From positions 1 through 20,000 of the forward strand of contig MZNV01002478.1 in NCBI GenBank assembly GCA_002081555.1: 20,000 nt of DNA, given 5' to 3'. The notes under the pieces are model-generated. The model made no database searches and was not told where the DNA came from. It saw only the letters and a program-made list of their open reading frames with translations. The stretch's first letter is position 1; the number at the start of each line of letters is the position of its first letter. Positions 9,241 through 19,673 of the stretch are shown piece by piece. The stretch comes from Protostelium mycophagum (taxonomy: Eukaryota > Evosea > Variosea > Protosteliida > Protosteliaceae). The position numbers were made by a program, and so were the translations under genes.

Positions 9241-10891
9241 ATGACCTTGACCTTCTTCAAAAATGACATTACGACAACAAATGGTGATATGGAAGACAGA
9301 TGTTTCTGCTCCGTACTTTCCTTGGGGGACTTAGAGCGTGTGGAGTGGTTCCTCGAACGAGTATTTTTGACGACGTGAGCTTCTTACCACAAAAAATGAA
9401 CTGCAAGGATATCACACAGAAACAAGATGAGACCCCTCGACACGGTTTAGAGGTACAGAATATCATCGTTACTATGTCCTGTTGATCATGAGCCTTATCT
9501 CGTGAATCGACCCAATTGAAAATTTTTAATTTTAAATATGATCAGTGGTCACTCTGCGAAAATCCTGATCTGATCCCCTCCCTTCGCGCCCACCAAAATG
9601 TTTTGGTTGACAAGGACGAGTCCCAAACATTTGCATTCGCACCAGAAGATTACGGCTTAGACATCTTCGTTTTGATCTTCTCGTATCTCTCCGTTAATGA
9701 TCTGCTCAACTGTGAGGCAACCTGTCAGTTTTGGAATCGGATATTACGGCCAAGGTGAGTTGTAGATATCGCTGTAGATCGAGTAATGATGACGTCATAG
9801 GGATGGATTGTACAGTGAGGTCTGGCGGAATTTGTACCATAATGAATACGCCTCGTCTCGTGTAGATATAACTGAGCTTCGAAAATTCGAAGAATTTTCA
9901 TTCAGAAGTCTTGTATTGGGTAAGTCATCCATCTTATGGAGGAAAATCATGACGGATTTTGGACCACCTTTTGCGATGAAAAATCACTGAAATCTCAGGC
10001 ACCCCAAAATGGCACCCTGGTCCTCTAAAAGCGAATAATATCTCTTTCGACGAAAAGTACGTGAAATTTCGATGAATTTACGAGAAAAACCAACAGAATT
10101 TTATAGTTTTCTGAGCGCGGGAAAACAACTGTACCACGGTATTGGGGTAGCACAGTCAAAAACCATATATAAAAAGGGTGTACAAGTCATCAAGCTATTT
10201 ATAGACGATGGTGGAGACTCGTGCGTAATTGGTGAGAATGATGTTCACGTCATCATGACAGTTCTGACGTCATAAGGTGTCACGGAGATGTCATTCGATG
10301 ACGGTTACAACACGGTAAGATTCTGTTTTCCTGAAGAAAAAACTTAAAATTCAAGTTGAACGGATGCGTCGGAAATTACAAATGTAAAAATTGGGGAGTC
10401 ACGGGCTGGGGAACTTTTTGGCAAGAAGGTGAAATATTTTTTATTTTTATTATTATTTTTATTTTTATTTTTATCTTATATTTTTTATTTAATTTTGATT
10501 TTATCTTATTATTGTTTTTTATTTTTATTATTATTTTTTATTTTCGAGAATCATATTTTTGGCACAATATACTTCTTATGAACACGAGACTGAAAAGCAT
10601 TTAATTGTTGCTGATGGAGACTCAGGCCAATATAACTCCGACGCCACCAAAAAATTCGGCAGTGGTGACGTCATGATCATGATTTTGGATCTGGATCATC
10701 AGATGATCACATACTACCGCAATGATCAATTCCATGGACGATTCTGCCGCGTCTCTGGTCGATTGATCGTTACCGTCACGATGAGACAAGACAATCGGGT
10801 CACCATTCTACCCTGCATCAAAGAAATAGAACTTAAGAGGCTCAACTACAAACCGGAGGGGCACCCCTCTTTTGCGAGGCATCCCTCTTGA
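9241..10891 (+). CDS. F-box and SPRY domain protein (frame break in SPRY part)
   Basis: Probable substrate receptor of an SCF ubiquitin ligase: the F-box binds SKP1 and the SPRY domain would bind the target, as in FBXO45-like proteins. Exons: 9241-9360, 9408-9452, 9546-9754, 9816-9919, 9999-10056, 10107-10231, 10277-10314, 10356-10428, 10549-10891. The F-box is LDIFVLIFSYLSVNDLLNCE..CQFWNRIL followed by EVWRNLYHNEY. The SPRY part has QLYHGIGVAQS, GVQVIKLFIDDGG, YKCKNWGVTGWG and then DLDHQMITYYRNDQFHG. Joining 10428 to 10549 by the only AG in reach gives a frame that stops after 18 codons, while the clear SPRY continuation from about 10559 is in another frame; one more T in the run at 10556-10560 would connect them. 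So there is either a genuine frameshift, a homopolymer error, or splicing I did not see. The start at 9241 is the first ATG after an acceptor-like TTCAG; a leader exon is possible. Confidence 0.8.
10429..10548 (+). repeat. T-rich low-complexity intron in the F-box gene
   Basis: About 120 nt built almost only of ATTTTT and ATT units, directly before the exon whose frame does not match. Homopolymers make this the weakest stretch of the window for base accuracy. Confidence 0.75.
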
Positions 10892-11404
10892 ACAAATATA
10901 ATTATGAATGTACAAAATTCGAGACTCTTTGTCAGACAACAATCACCCTCTTGTGTCTATTCATTTGATAACGTTTCTAAAATTACAAAAATATGTGAAG
11001 CGGGAGCAACGATGATTACGATGAAGATGAGCCCCTGTCATTGTGAAAATATTTGGGAGAATTTGGTGAGAGGAAAATGACAAATAAGTGACAAGCATAT
11101 GAAAATTGCAACGTGACACCTATTGTAATACGTGGTCCCTTTCGATATTTCATGCTACATGCACCAAGCACAATTTATCCCCTGAAGAGTAGAACACCCT
11201 TTCAACATCCACTCCGTCTTCTTCCGCTGCGGAAAGAAATTCGGAGTCACACGAGGTGCCCATGAGGCTTGTCGACATTCTCTGAAGCTGGACAACTGGG
11301 ACTAGATATAATTTCAGTTTAAGACTTTGCATCAAGAAGAAGCGATGTTCAGAATAATCCAAGAAAATTCAAATTCATAATTGTAAGCGTCGTTTATTCA
11401 TCTT
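10892..11404. other. Region between converging genes; possible 42-codon minus-strand ORF
   Basis: The F-box gene ends at 10891 and the minus-strand gene ends at 11405. The latter has AATAAA on the minus strand at 11393-11398, 7 nt past its stop. A minus-strand ATG at 11278 opens 42 codons (MSTSLMGTSCDSEF..) to a stop at 11150, with acceptor-like CTTCAG just upstream. It resembles no family I know and may be chance. The rest is AT-rich with nothing recognisable. Confidence 0.35.
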
Positions 11405-13444
11405 TCATTCTTCATCAATATCCTGTGCCTTTCTCTTTTTGCTTGACACCTTCCCAAATAAAGTAGAAAACAACAATTCCTCATCGTCGATGCTTTCCAG
11501 AGTCCTCGCGATCACTTCTACGTCCGGAATTCTCCCAGAAAATTCTCGCACTACAACGACCCATCTCTTCAGTCTCTCCGAAATCTCGTCGAAATTCCTC
11601 TCAATCGTCTTTCGAAGAAAACCGTTTGTCTCTGCGCTGAAGCGAAATGGCCTTGGGTCTTTGATCTTAGAAAACGGCGCGTCCTCGTCCACACTGTACA
11701 CCTTTCCATCCCCCTTCGTCCAAATGAAATTTCTCAAAGCCTGTCAAAATGTCAAAATGTCATATTTGACATGACATTGACACTCACGGGATCCGGAATA
11801 CCGAAGGCGTACTTCCACACACAACAGAATAAGAACTGCAGTCTACTCTCCTCCCTCATCTCGCTCAGGTCAGGCACAGACACTCCCCCTTCGCTCTCAG
11901 ATACTTTATCCCAGTCCACAATGCGAACGTCATCACCCCACTTCCTCTCTTCTTTGCCCGATTTGATGTCGGCGTACCGCACGGAGGGTACCGGATAGAC
12001 ATCCTCTGGAATGAGCGATCTTGTGATTAAAAAGGGATGAGCGACCATGTCCTCGATCTTGTTTCTGTAGCCAACCGGTACCCTCTTATTCTGTGTCCAA
12101 ATCGCTCTTGGGTTCCCCTCGGAAGGTATGGCTTTAGAAGGCCAACGATCCGGTATCATCTTCACGATATGTGTTTGTATTGAGCTGATACCTAGTTCTA
12201 ATTTGATCTCATGGACGAGGGAAAAGTAGCGGACGTCTAAATCGACCGGAAATGGACCTTTGATGAATGCTGGATATCCCCATATGTACCCTAAATAAGT
12301 GTCTCCTCTCGCTTCGCTGCAAGTAACCTGTGGTCTGACGTGAAATCGCGTGAGGAGGCTCTCTCTATAACCGAATGTCTTCAGATGATGCGCCACTTCA
12401 GCGTGATTCAAGATATCGTCCAGTGTCCATGGACCTTCTTCTCGTCTTGGAAGTCTAGCTTGTGTATAGAGTCTGGTCATCTTGGGTGGCAAAAATGATG
12501 CTTCATTTGACACTAGACATCCCAATAATGCAAACCGTGATTCGCCGTGATCGCGAGTAGACAAACCCTCCTTCGTATGTCTGTCTAATACTATCGCTTC
12601 TGTCATAAGATTGAGCGGATACTGGACGCTTAGAATCGTCTCTGGAATGGTGCTATCTAGCCTCGAGAAGCGACCGTTAAGACGATGAGAGGCCACCGCG
12701 ATCCATTTCTCTTTGTTGGGGATGTGATTGTACCAGAAATTAAACGATTTGTTCTTCTTGTCTACATTTAACAGCTCTCTTGCTTTAGTGATGCCAGGAG
12801 GCTCTTTGAAAGTGTTCGAGATCTCCTCGATGATGTCAAAGCCGAGATCCTTCATCATCTTCCACAACATTGGGTTCTCTTCCTTCTGCCAAGAAAGACA
12901 CCTGACAAGCGAATAACCTCTACACTTTGATCTCGCTCTGCACATGGAAAAGACGACATCACGGAGGATGGTCTTGAAGTTCTCTGAAGTTGTTGAATCG
13001 TCAGAATTGGACAAATGCAATTTCTCCATCTTCACAGTCACATCTCCCTTCATTTCAGGAGTTCCTGTACAATCAGCCAACACATTCAAACTCAAAAGAC
13101 TTCTCACCCCACTCGATGTCTTCGAGATAGGTGACCATGATTCGATTTAATAGATTGGTGAGGGTCCCCATCAGTACCCTCTTAACGGTTTTCTCATCAC
13201 CAGCTCTCTCATACTCTAACCTTCCCATTCTGGCGTCGTAAAATGCAGAAATGTCGGCCACTACGGTCTCAGCAAGGTTCTCATCTCCGCTACGAATCGC
13301 CTTCTGAAGTGCCGATTTCAAAACGTCAACACCGACTCCAGAGTTGGAGACACAATTTCTATACTTGATCAACATCATGTTTGTTTGTTTCTGTTTGGTT
13401 GTCATCAGAAAAAATATTCCAACATTCTTAAACCAGAATGCCAT
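11405..13444 (-). CDS. Uncharacterised 649-residue protein
   Basis: Three exons, 13444-13108, 13064-11788 and 11740-11405, with GT..AG introns of 43 and 47 nt; 649 residues, intact. Near the N-terminus, LKSALQKAIRSGDENLAE.. and TNLLNRIMVTYLEDIEWG form a helical block that recalls the C-terminal helical region of RarA/MgsA-type AAA proteins (a xIR..D..A and RL..xEDI pattern). Mid-protein there is VLDRHTKEG, and near the C-terminus FGIPDPALRNFIW followed by GKVYSVDEDAP. From memory this N-terminal plus NF..YSVDED combination occurs in uncharacterised proteins of some large DNA viruses and scattered protists; I cannot verify that here. It has ordinary spliceosomal introns and no viral neighbours, so I treat it as a host gene. 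The C-terminus is KKRKAQDIDEE, a possible nuclear signal. Function unknown. ATG at 13378 is an alternative start, since the first 22 residues are weakly conserved in style. AATAAA follows the stop by 7 nt. Confidence 0.82.
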
Positions 13445-13844
13445 CACTTCGCCGAAGCGATGATCCTACAACCAGCCAACGCACTTGGAAATATCGAATA
13501 ATTTGCCTGAGAACCAAATTTAATTTCACACGTAAGTGGCCTGCTTTACAGCTCTTCTCCACGAGAAGACGGGGTCTCGCCCAAGTTATGCTCGCGGGCT
13601 GACGAGTTTGTCTATATTGTCATCTCCTTGCGTTCACGTTAGTGCTTGGATTCTCGTGGGTGTGTGGTTTGTTCTTTGTGTCTTGTTGGGTCTTAGACGA
13701 AGGGAAAAGCAATTGTTGTATATAAATAATGATTTTGTAAAGGTAAGAGAGGAATGTGCACAAAAAATATTCTGAGTAGCACCCATCATCTTCTCAATCT
13801 CCATGTGGCCACAAACAATCACTTTATAGACACTCGGAGGGTGT
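13445..13844. other. 400-bp gap with a short plus-strand ORF of doubtful status
   Basis: Lies between the 5' end of the 11405-13444 gene and the 3' end of the SNF5 gene, both minus. A plus-strand frame from about 13536 to 13775 contains a hydrophobic stretch (VHVSAWILVGVWFVLCVLLG) and a GTAAGAG donor-like site at 13742. It has no convincing start context or family match. The interval must also hold the promoter of the minus-strand gene. Confidence 0.35.
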
Positions 13845-16257
13845 TTATTCATTCGCATGTCTCTCCTTTTTTGATTTCTTCTCTCTCTTTGACTTCTTCT
13901 CTTTCTTACTCTTCTTCTCTCTCTTCCGCTTTTGCCCTTCTCCCTGCATGAAATTTATTTCTTCAGTCTTTCGAGCGGTGTGTCGACATACCTCGGAATT
14001 GTCGACAACTGGGGACATGGGAGGGTTCGAAGCGGGGGGGGATGATTGTTGTGGGGATTCGGGGGGTGACCCTTCCATGGGCGTTGTAGACATAGGCGGG
14101 GAGTTTTGAGGGGGGGAACTCATCACGCCAGATTCGTCAGATACGTAAGATTGCCGCTCCGCTTCCTCTTGTTCTCTGATGCGTTGTAGTTCCAGTCGTT
14201 TCTTTTGTTCTTCCTCCATGACGACAAATCTCTCGTCGATGAGCTGTGATGACGTCATCAAGAGTTTCTTGACAAAAACACCCCGAGGAATGAGAATATG
14301 ACGATCTACAACGAGACATACCTGGTTCAGGACTCCCGCTTCGATCAATTTCTCGGTCTTGTCCTTCCTGCTGTTCTCCATATATGTATATGGAGGGGTC
14401 ATCACTGGCGCCTCCCCGGGTATGTGGTAGCCGAACCTAATGACGTCATCATCCGTCATCATGAGAAAATCAGGACGATTGAGATTGCTTTAGTATTTGC
14501 CTTATTGTTGGTCGAAGCCACGCAGCTTTCGTTAGAAGTCATTTTTCAATGTGAAATTGGTACAAAGCCAAAAATATAAAATATAAATGGACAAATAGAT
14601 TGCTTTACGAACCTTCGTGGGTCTGCATTCAGTATAGATTGCCTTGTTCCGAGAATCGGTGACCACATTGATGTCTCTATCGGGTCGCGGAAGACGTTGT
14701 TGCTGTCATCGTTAATTTTGTTTTATGGACAAATCAAATTTCAAATTTTGGTGAGTGAATGGATATTCTGTCCATCTACAACGAACCAAAAAATATGTGA
14801 GTGAAATATTACCTGTATCCCTCGAGCGTGATCGGCTTTGGCCGCCGATATATGTCGATCTACATCCAGTCAATATTTTGGCGGGAAATGTCCGCTACAA
14901 CGAGCCAGAATCATACTGAATTGAAAAAGGTCAAAAAGGAGCGAAATGGACATATATAAAATATAACGAATTTTGGCGGGAAAAGTTGTTACCTGTGATT
15001 CCTTATTGAGGGCGATTTGGTATGTATAAAAATATATTTGTTCTCTTATGCTGTGAGATATCACCACTTCAAACTCTCTTGTCAAACCCTGGAAAAATCA
15101 GCGAAATCTCCTAATATTGCGATTCGAAAATCTTTCAAACAAAATGAATCAAATGTAAATAAATAAAAAAACTGACCAGATCCATACAGAGACCTCTGGC
15201 CATAGAATCTGGGTCATTCAAATCATTCAGAATATCCCATTCGAACTGGTCCATCAACGTAACCCCTCCAAGACTGATGTCAATCTACAACGGAGTCAAG
15301 GGAAATTTGTAATAAAATATATTTTCAATCTATTTTTCGTTATGGTTTTCAATATCTTCGAAATGTTATTCGAAAAATATTATACAAAAATCCTGCGGAT
15401 AAAAACTAAAATGAAAATTTTACTCTTATGAGGTATAATAACTCTGATGGAAGGGTATTTGCTTCTCTCATCTCCTTGATGCGCTCCAGATATTTTTTCT
15501 TCACCTTGTAGATTTTATTAAAGAATAATAAAAATGACGAATTCCTTACGTCTATGAATTGTTCTATTTGGCTTCGTATTGACTGACTCGCCTGATGTAT
15601 TTAATTTTATTAAATTCGATGTTGATTTTTATGGTCGTCCTTCGTGTTTTTGTAGAAAAATATGCAAAAGAAGCGGCTGCATTACCTCTTTCATGAAAGT
15701 CTCTGGAAGGTTCAAATCGATGCATAAATTCTCCACAAACTCCTCTGGAGTGTGAAACTCCTCTGTACAAAATGTTCAGACAATGATTTTATGATCGTCT
15801 GATGATGGATCAATAAAGCACCTCTAACATTCCACAAAAAAGTGTCCACAAGAGATAGCCCATCCTTGTTCAAATCAAGCCGTATCGGCACAAGATCATC
15901 TTCATCAGGTACTATCTAATCTCTGATCAATCCCAACATTCAAACATTGTTGTCACTCACCAGGCCGATTGAATTAACGATCTCTCCGTTTGGCGATTTA
16001 CCGAGGGGGTATTTTTGTATTAGAGAAGGAAATCCCTCCTCTGGATCAAAGAGTCCGGGTCTAACGGCCTCACCTAATACGGTAGCTGTCATTTTCGGCT
16101 GAGGTTGCGCCGTCAATGTGCTGTTATGCTGAAGCACAGCGGCTGCGGCTGCTGCAGCATTGGCCTCTTTCACATAGTTGGGTGGTCTGCCTCTTCTTGG
16201 AGGAGGATCATCTGGTCTTCTAACCTTTCTCGGCCGACCCACAGGATTCCCAGACAT
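13845..16257 (-). CDS. SMARCB1: SNF5/SMARCB1 family chromatin-remodelling subunit
   Basis: Core subunit of SWI/SNF (BAF) remodellers, nuclear. Twelve exons: 16257-15961, 15915-15822, 15762-15686, 15591-15550, 15504-15424, 15284-15177, 15088-14993, 14859-14813, 14702-14613, 14436-14322, 14243-13992, 13943-13845; 465 residues. Two SNF5 repeats are clear: DDLVPIRLDLNKDG, TFLWNV, TPEEFVENLCIDLNL, SIRSQIEQF (about 103-171), then DISLGGVTLMDQFEWDI, LCMDLGLTREF, SIREQIYFY (about 198-260). The N-terminus (VGRPRKVRR, PRRGRPPNY) shows two AT-hook-like cores and a run of seven alanines, in place of the longer winged-helix N-terminus of animal SMARCB1. The C-terminus has a charged coiled coil (MEEEQKKRLELQRIREQEEAE), a Pro/Ser stretch and a lysine tail. 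Introns of 78 and 48 nt near the end are open in frame. Its AATAAA overlaps the stop codon (13844-13849). Exon 8-9 joins are the least certain. Confidence 0.88.
14860..14992 (-). repeat. SNF5 intron 7 with two direct TTTTGGCGGGAAA copies
   Basis: Copies at about 14876-14888 and 14972-14984 (plus-strand reading), same orientation. A GCTACAACGAG motif, the GTTGTAG element on the minus strand, lies between them. Confidence 0.75.
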
Positions 16258-16490
16258 GATGTTGATAACCTCTATAAATTGTCATGATGGTGGCTTGATC
16301 ATGTTAGAGTTCATCATGAGTAAATACCAGTATTCTGCAGAAATTTGAATTTCGAGTTCTCTCAGATGATCTTTCAGCAGGAGATCAGCTGTCGCGGATT
16401 TCCGTTATAAAATCGCAAATGGAATCGCATTCTTCAGGCCGAGGTGTTTTTGTTCCGTTCCACAAAACAGACCAGTTCCCGATCACAATC
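16258..16490. promoter_or_regulatory. Divergent promoter region, SNF5 / LETM1
   Basis: 233 bp between start codons. TATAAAA at 16406-16412 on the plus strand would place LETM1 transcription near 16436, which favours the ATG at 16491 over the in-frame one at 16419. Confidence 0.5.
16406..16412 (+). promoter_or_regulatory. TATA box candidate for LETM1
   Basis: TATAAAA 79 nt upstream of the chosen LETM1 start. Spacing fits a transcription start around 16436; a single 7-mer match, so only suggestive. Confidence 0.35.
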
Positions 16491-19400
16491 ATGTCTTTGT
16501 CATTATTAGCATCGAAAGGAGCTCAATTGAAGGGCTTTCAATTCAAACCTACGTTTCACAGTAGCCTGTTGAGCAGTAGACCCCTTATCATTCGACAAGA
16601 TGTGACCTCTTTACGCCCATTGACGCCCATATATACTTCATATAGAGGATTTGCTGCCAAGAAGACGAAAGAGAAGATAGATAGCCCCATCGAGGGCCTC
16701 GAAGAGGCCAAAAGTGTCTTGAAGACTGCCATTGCCGAAGCTAAAGAGGAGAAGAAACTTGTAGCAGATGAAAAGAGTCCCTCTACCACCACATCATCGC
16801 CTGCCACAACACAGAAGGAGCCTTTCAGCATGACAAAGGTGGAGTACACGAGGTTATCACAAAGAAAGAGATCTGATCTCAGAACAGGTGAAAAAATGGG
16901 TTGTCAATTCACCCAAATTGATCAAAGAGGTGAGAGCTTGATGGCATCTTGGAAATTCACGTCGAGTGATGGTCATGCTTCTCGCTTCTTTTGTCCTGCA
17001 TCAGATTTGAATATAGATGTACTCTTCCAAATATTTTGCATCATGGTGATGAAAAATGAGATGCTAAAATGAGATTATGGCTCATTTTTTTTCAGACTTT
17101 ACATCACTATTGGGTCGGATCTAAGCTTCTCTACCTCGAGACGAAGACCACTTACGGCATCGTAAAGAGGATCATAGGCGGCCATGTCATGACCAGAAGA
17201 GAGCGAAGACAGCTGGTCAGAACCGTCTCTGATCTTTTCAGAGTGGTTCCGTTTGCCGTGATCATCGTGATCCCCTTGATGGAGTTCACATTACCTATTC
17301 TCTTAAAGTTGTTCCCCAACATGCTGCCCAGCACTTTTGAGGACAAGTTGAAGAAAGTGAGGCTGTCATCATCAATCATCACATCTCGACGAATGTTCTT
17401 TTTTAAAATTGATATTTTTTATTTAAAAATCAAATTGAAAATTTAAAATGGGAATAGGAAGAAGGAATCAGGAATAAGCTGAAGGCAAAGATTGAAGTCG
17501 CCAAATTTTTACAAGATGCTGCAGACGATTTGGGCACCAAAAGCAGCAAGGAGAATTTCAATTTCTCTGAGTTCATGAAAAGGGTCAGTACATCCCATCT
17601 ACAACGTTGTTTTTCCCCAGACTTTTGAGAAAAAGACTCGGTTACCACCGTTCATTTCTTCGTTAACAACCGCAGGTCAGATCGGGTCAAGCCGTGTCTA
17701 ATGATGACATCATCAAACTGGCTTCTGTCTTTGAAGATGAGTTCACTCTTGACAATTTGTCCAGGCCCATCTTAGTGGGCATGTGTAAATTTTTATCTCT
17801 ACCACCTTATGGTGGAGACTCCTTCTTGAGATTTCAACTCAGTCAGAAACTTATGAAATTGAAGAAGGACGATCAGGTGATTGATTTGAAATTTGAGATG
17901 AGGTTTTTGGCGGGAAAAATATTTTGTCGAATTCGCCAGTGATGACAATTTGACTCTTTGTCACTTTTTTTATTTTCAAAAATACCTAAGATATTTTGGC
18001 GGGAAAATTTTTAACCCGTTGTAGATGATCCAAGATGAAGGAGTGGAGAATCTGTCTTTGGAGGAATTACAGCAAGCGTTAAGAGCACGTGGCATGAGAG
18101 GGACATCCAACTCTAAGGCTGCTCTCAGAAAGAGGTTGAACGAGTGGCTTGACTTGTCTCTTACACACAAGCTTCCCGGTCAGTTCTTTTATTTGAATTT
18201 TGAATTTCACAATGAACATTTGAATAATTAAAGTTTATCGGAGAAAAATTAAATAAATAAATTGGGTTGTAGATTGACTATAAATAGAATCCATACTCAT
18301 CTTGTCGAGAGCCATGTTGATCACCCACAATGAGAGCTCACAGGTCGCATTGAAGGAGGCCATCAGTTCACTACCTGATGACTTGCTCGACGAAGTCAAG
18401 TTGAAGGTGAGCGTTGTAGACCTGATTGTAGATGGATATTCTTTTCACTCCAAAATCCGTATCATTCGAAAAAAATCGAAAAAGAATGGATTACAACGTT
18501 GTAGTTTGACTGAATTTTGACAGATTGAGAAAGACAAGGTGACCAGAGGCGAAAAACTCGAAGCGATGGAGAAGCAAAACACACTCATCCAAGAGGAGCT
18601 GGACGAAGTCGAGGCACAAAAATTGGAGACTGCTTCTACACTTCAATCGCAAGAGACAGAGCAAGACAAGTTGCAGAGGACCGTCACAGAGGCCGTACGT
18701 AAATTTAAATTTCCCAGAAATATGGAATTTGTGACAGAAAATGAAAAAAAATACGTGTAGGATTTTCGTTGAAATATCTTCAGGTCAGTATGTTGGCTTT
18801 CGCCTCTCCCGTAGAAAAGGAGAGAAACGTCATCAAAGAGCTTCGTGCTGAGAGGTGGAATTATTTATTTTTTATTATTTCTGTGTTAATTTTCTGGCAG
18901 AGAAAAGCTGAGACAACCGGAGGTGGCACCCATCCCTGAGGTGCAAGCTAAAGAGGAGCTCCGTAAGGCCACAAAGACTCTGCAAAAGATCAACTCCACA
19001 CTCGAGAAGTCAGAAGGCGTTCAAGCGGCCGAGACACCAGCCGTGGTTGTAGAAAAGTCGGAGAGCAAGGTGATTTCTCCCGCCAAAATGAGAATTTGAA
19101 AATTGAAAAATACAGGCCACGAAGAGACTGGAAGACAGACTGGACAGCATGGTCATGGCACTTGAGAAGGAGGTCGAGCAGGTCAGAACCATAATAGATC
19201 CACACAAGCTGAAACATATAGGTCGAAAAGACATTAGGAACCAAGCTCCAGATTCTCGATATGGACAATGACGGTGTCATCTCCACTGCAGAGTTGGAGG
19301 CCGCTGTCGCCATGCTCAAAGACAAGGTGAGGAGCCTCTTTAAAATACCGTTCTGACACCTGTTGTAGGTCTCAGCTGAGAAGTGCCAAGAGTTGTTGGC

Positions 19401-19500
19401 GAAGTACGACGCTGATAAAGACGGAAAGATCTCCCTCCAAGAGATCATGCAGCAGAGTGATGTCGAATTCACCAAGAAGGAATCTGCCCCCAAGGAATGA
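16491..19500 (+). CDS. LETM1: LETM1, inner mitochondrial membrane ion-exchange protein
   Basis: Mitochondrial inner-membrane protein required for K+/H+ (and proposed Ca2+/H+) exchange and organelle volume. Thirteen exons: 16491-16887, 17005-17018, 17096-17356, 17458-17583, 17676-17876, 18025-18178, 18288-18406, 18524-18694, 18784-18854, 18901-19069, 19116-19181, 19222-19326, 19369-19500; 661 residues. The N-terminus is basic and Ser-rich, as for a mitochondrial presequence (..RGFAAKKTKEK). The LETM1 domain follows: LHHYWVGSKLLYLETK, MTRRERRQL, the membrane span with PLMEF, LKLFPNMLPSTF, and the later LSLEELQQALRARGMRG and ILILSRAM ribosome-binding-like part. A long coiled coil (about 420-590) precedes two EF-hands with full calcium loops, DMDNDGVISTAE at 596-607 and DADKDGKISLQE at 632-643. 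The 14-nt exon restores both frame and the conserved NIDTLHHYW join. Confidence 0.95.
17005..17018 (+). other. 14-nt microexon of LETM1
   Basis: ATTTGAATATAGAT lies between a CTGCATCAG acceptor and a GTACTC donor. Exon 1 ends in phase 1 and the next exon must start in phase 0; exactly 2 (mod 3) nucleotides are missing, which this exon supplies, encoding DLNID. The join gives NIDTLHHYW, aligning with the VVDELKHYY stretch of known LETM1 proteins. Confidence 0.7.
17877..18024 (+). repeat. LETM1 intron 5 with two direct TTTTGGCGGGAAAA copies
   Basis: Copies at about 17907-17920 and 17993-18006 in the same orientation, and the acceptor itself is a CGTTGTAG/AT motif (18018-18026). Confidence 0.75.
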
Positions 19501-19673
19501 AAATTTTGAGTAAAGAAGATATATTACATTATCTAGTGAAATGATCATGTGTGTGTCTTCTCATATGAAAGTAGTTCCAATCATTGTCATCCCTTTCTGC
19601 AACCGAAGTTTTGGAGGGTTTCATTGAGATGAGAACTTTTTGTCGTTTCTCAAACGACAACGATCCTTCCGAG

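Noticed and set aside
13560-13620. Possible tRNA in the gap upstream of the 11405-13444 gene
   Set aside because: Short GC-rich stems are present, but no cloverleaf or T-loop GTTCGAA pattern could be built.
13536-13775. Plus-strand small membrane protein
   Set aside because: No supported start, no family match and no partner exon; kept only as a note on the gap.
16887-17072. Reading LETM1 exon 1 straight on to 17045 before splicing
   Set aside because: It would insert about 50 unconserved residues within a conserved block; the 14-nt microexon gives the expected family sequence.
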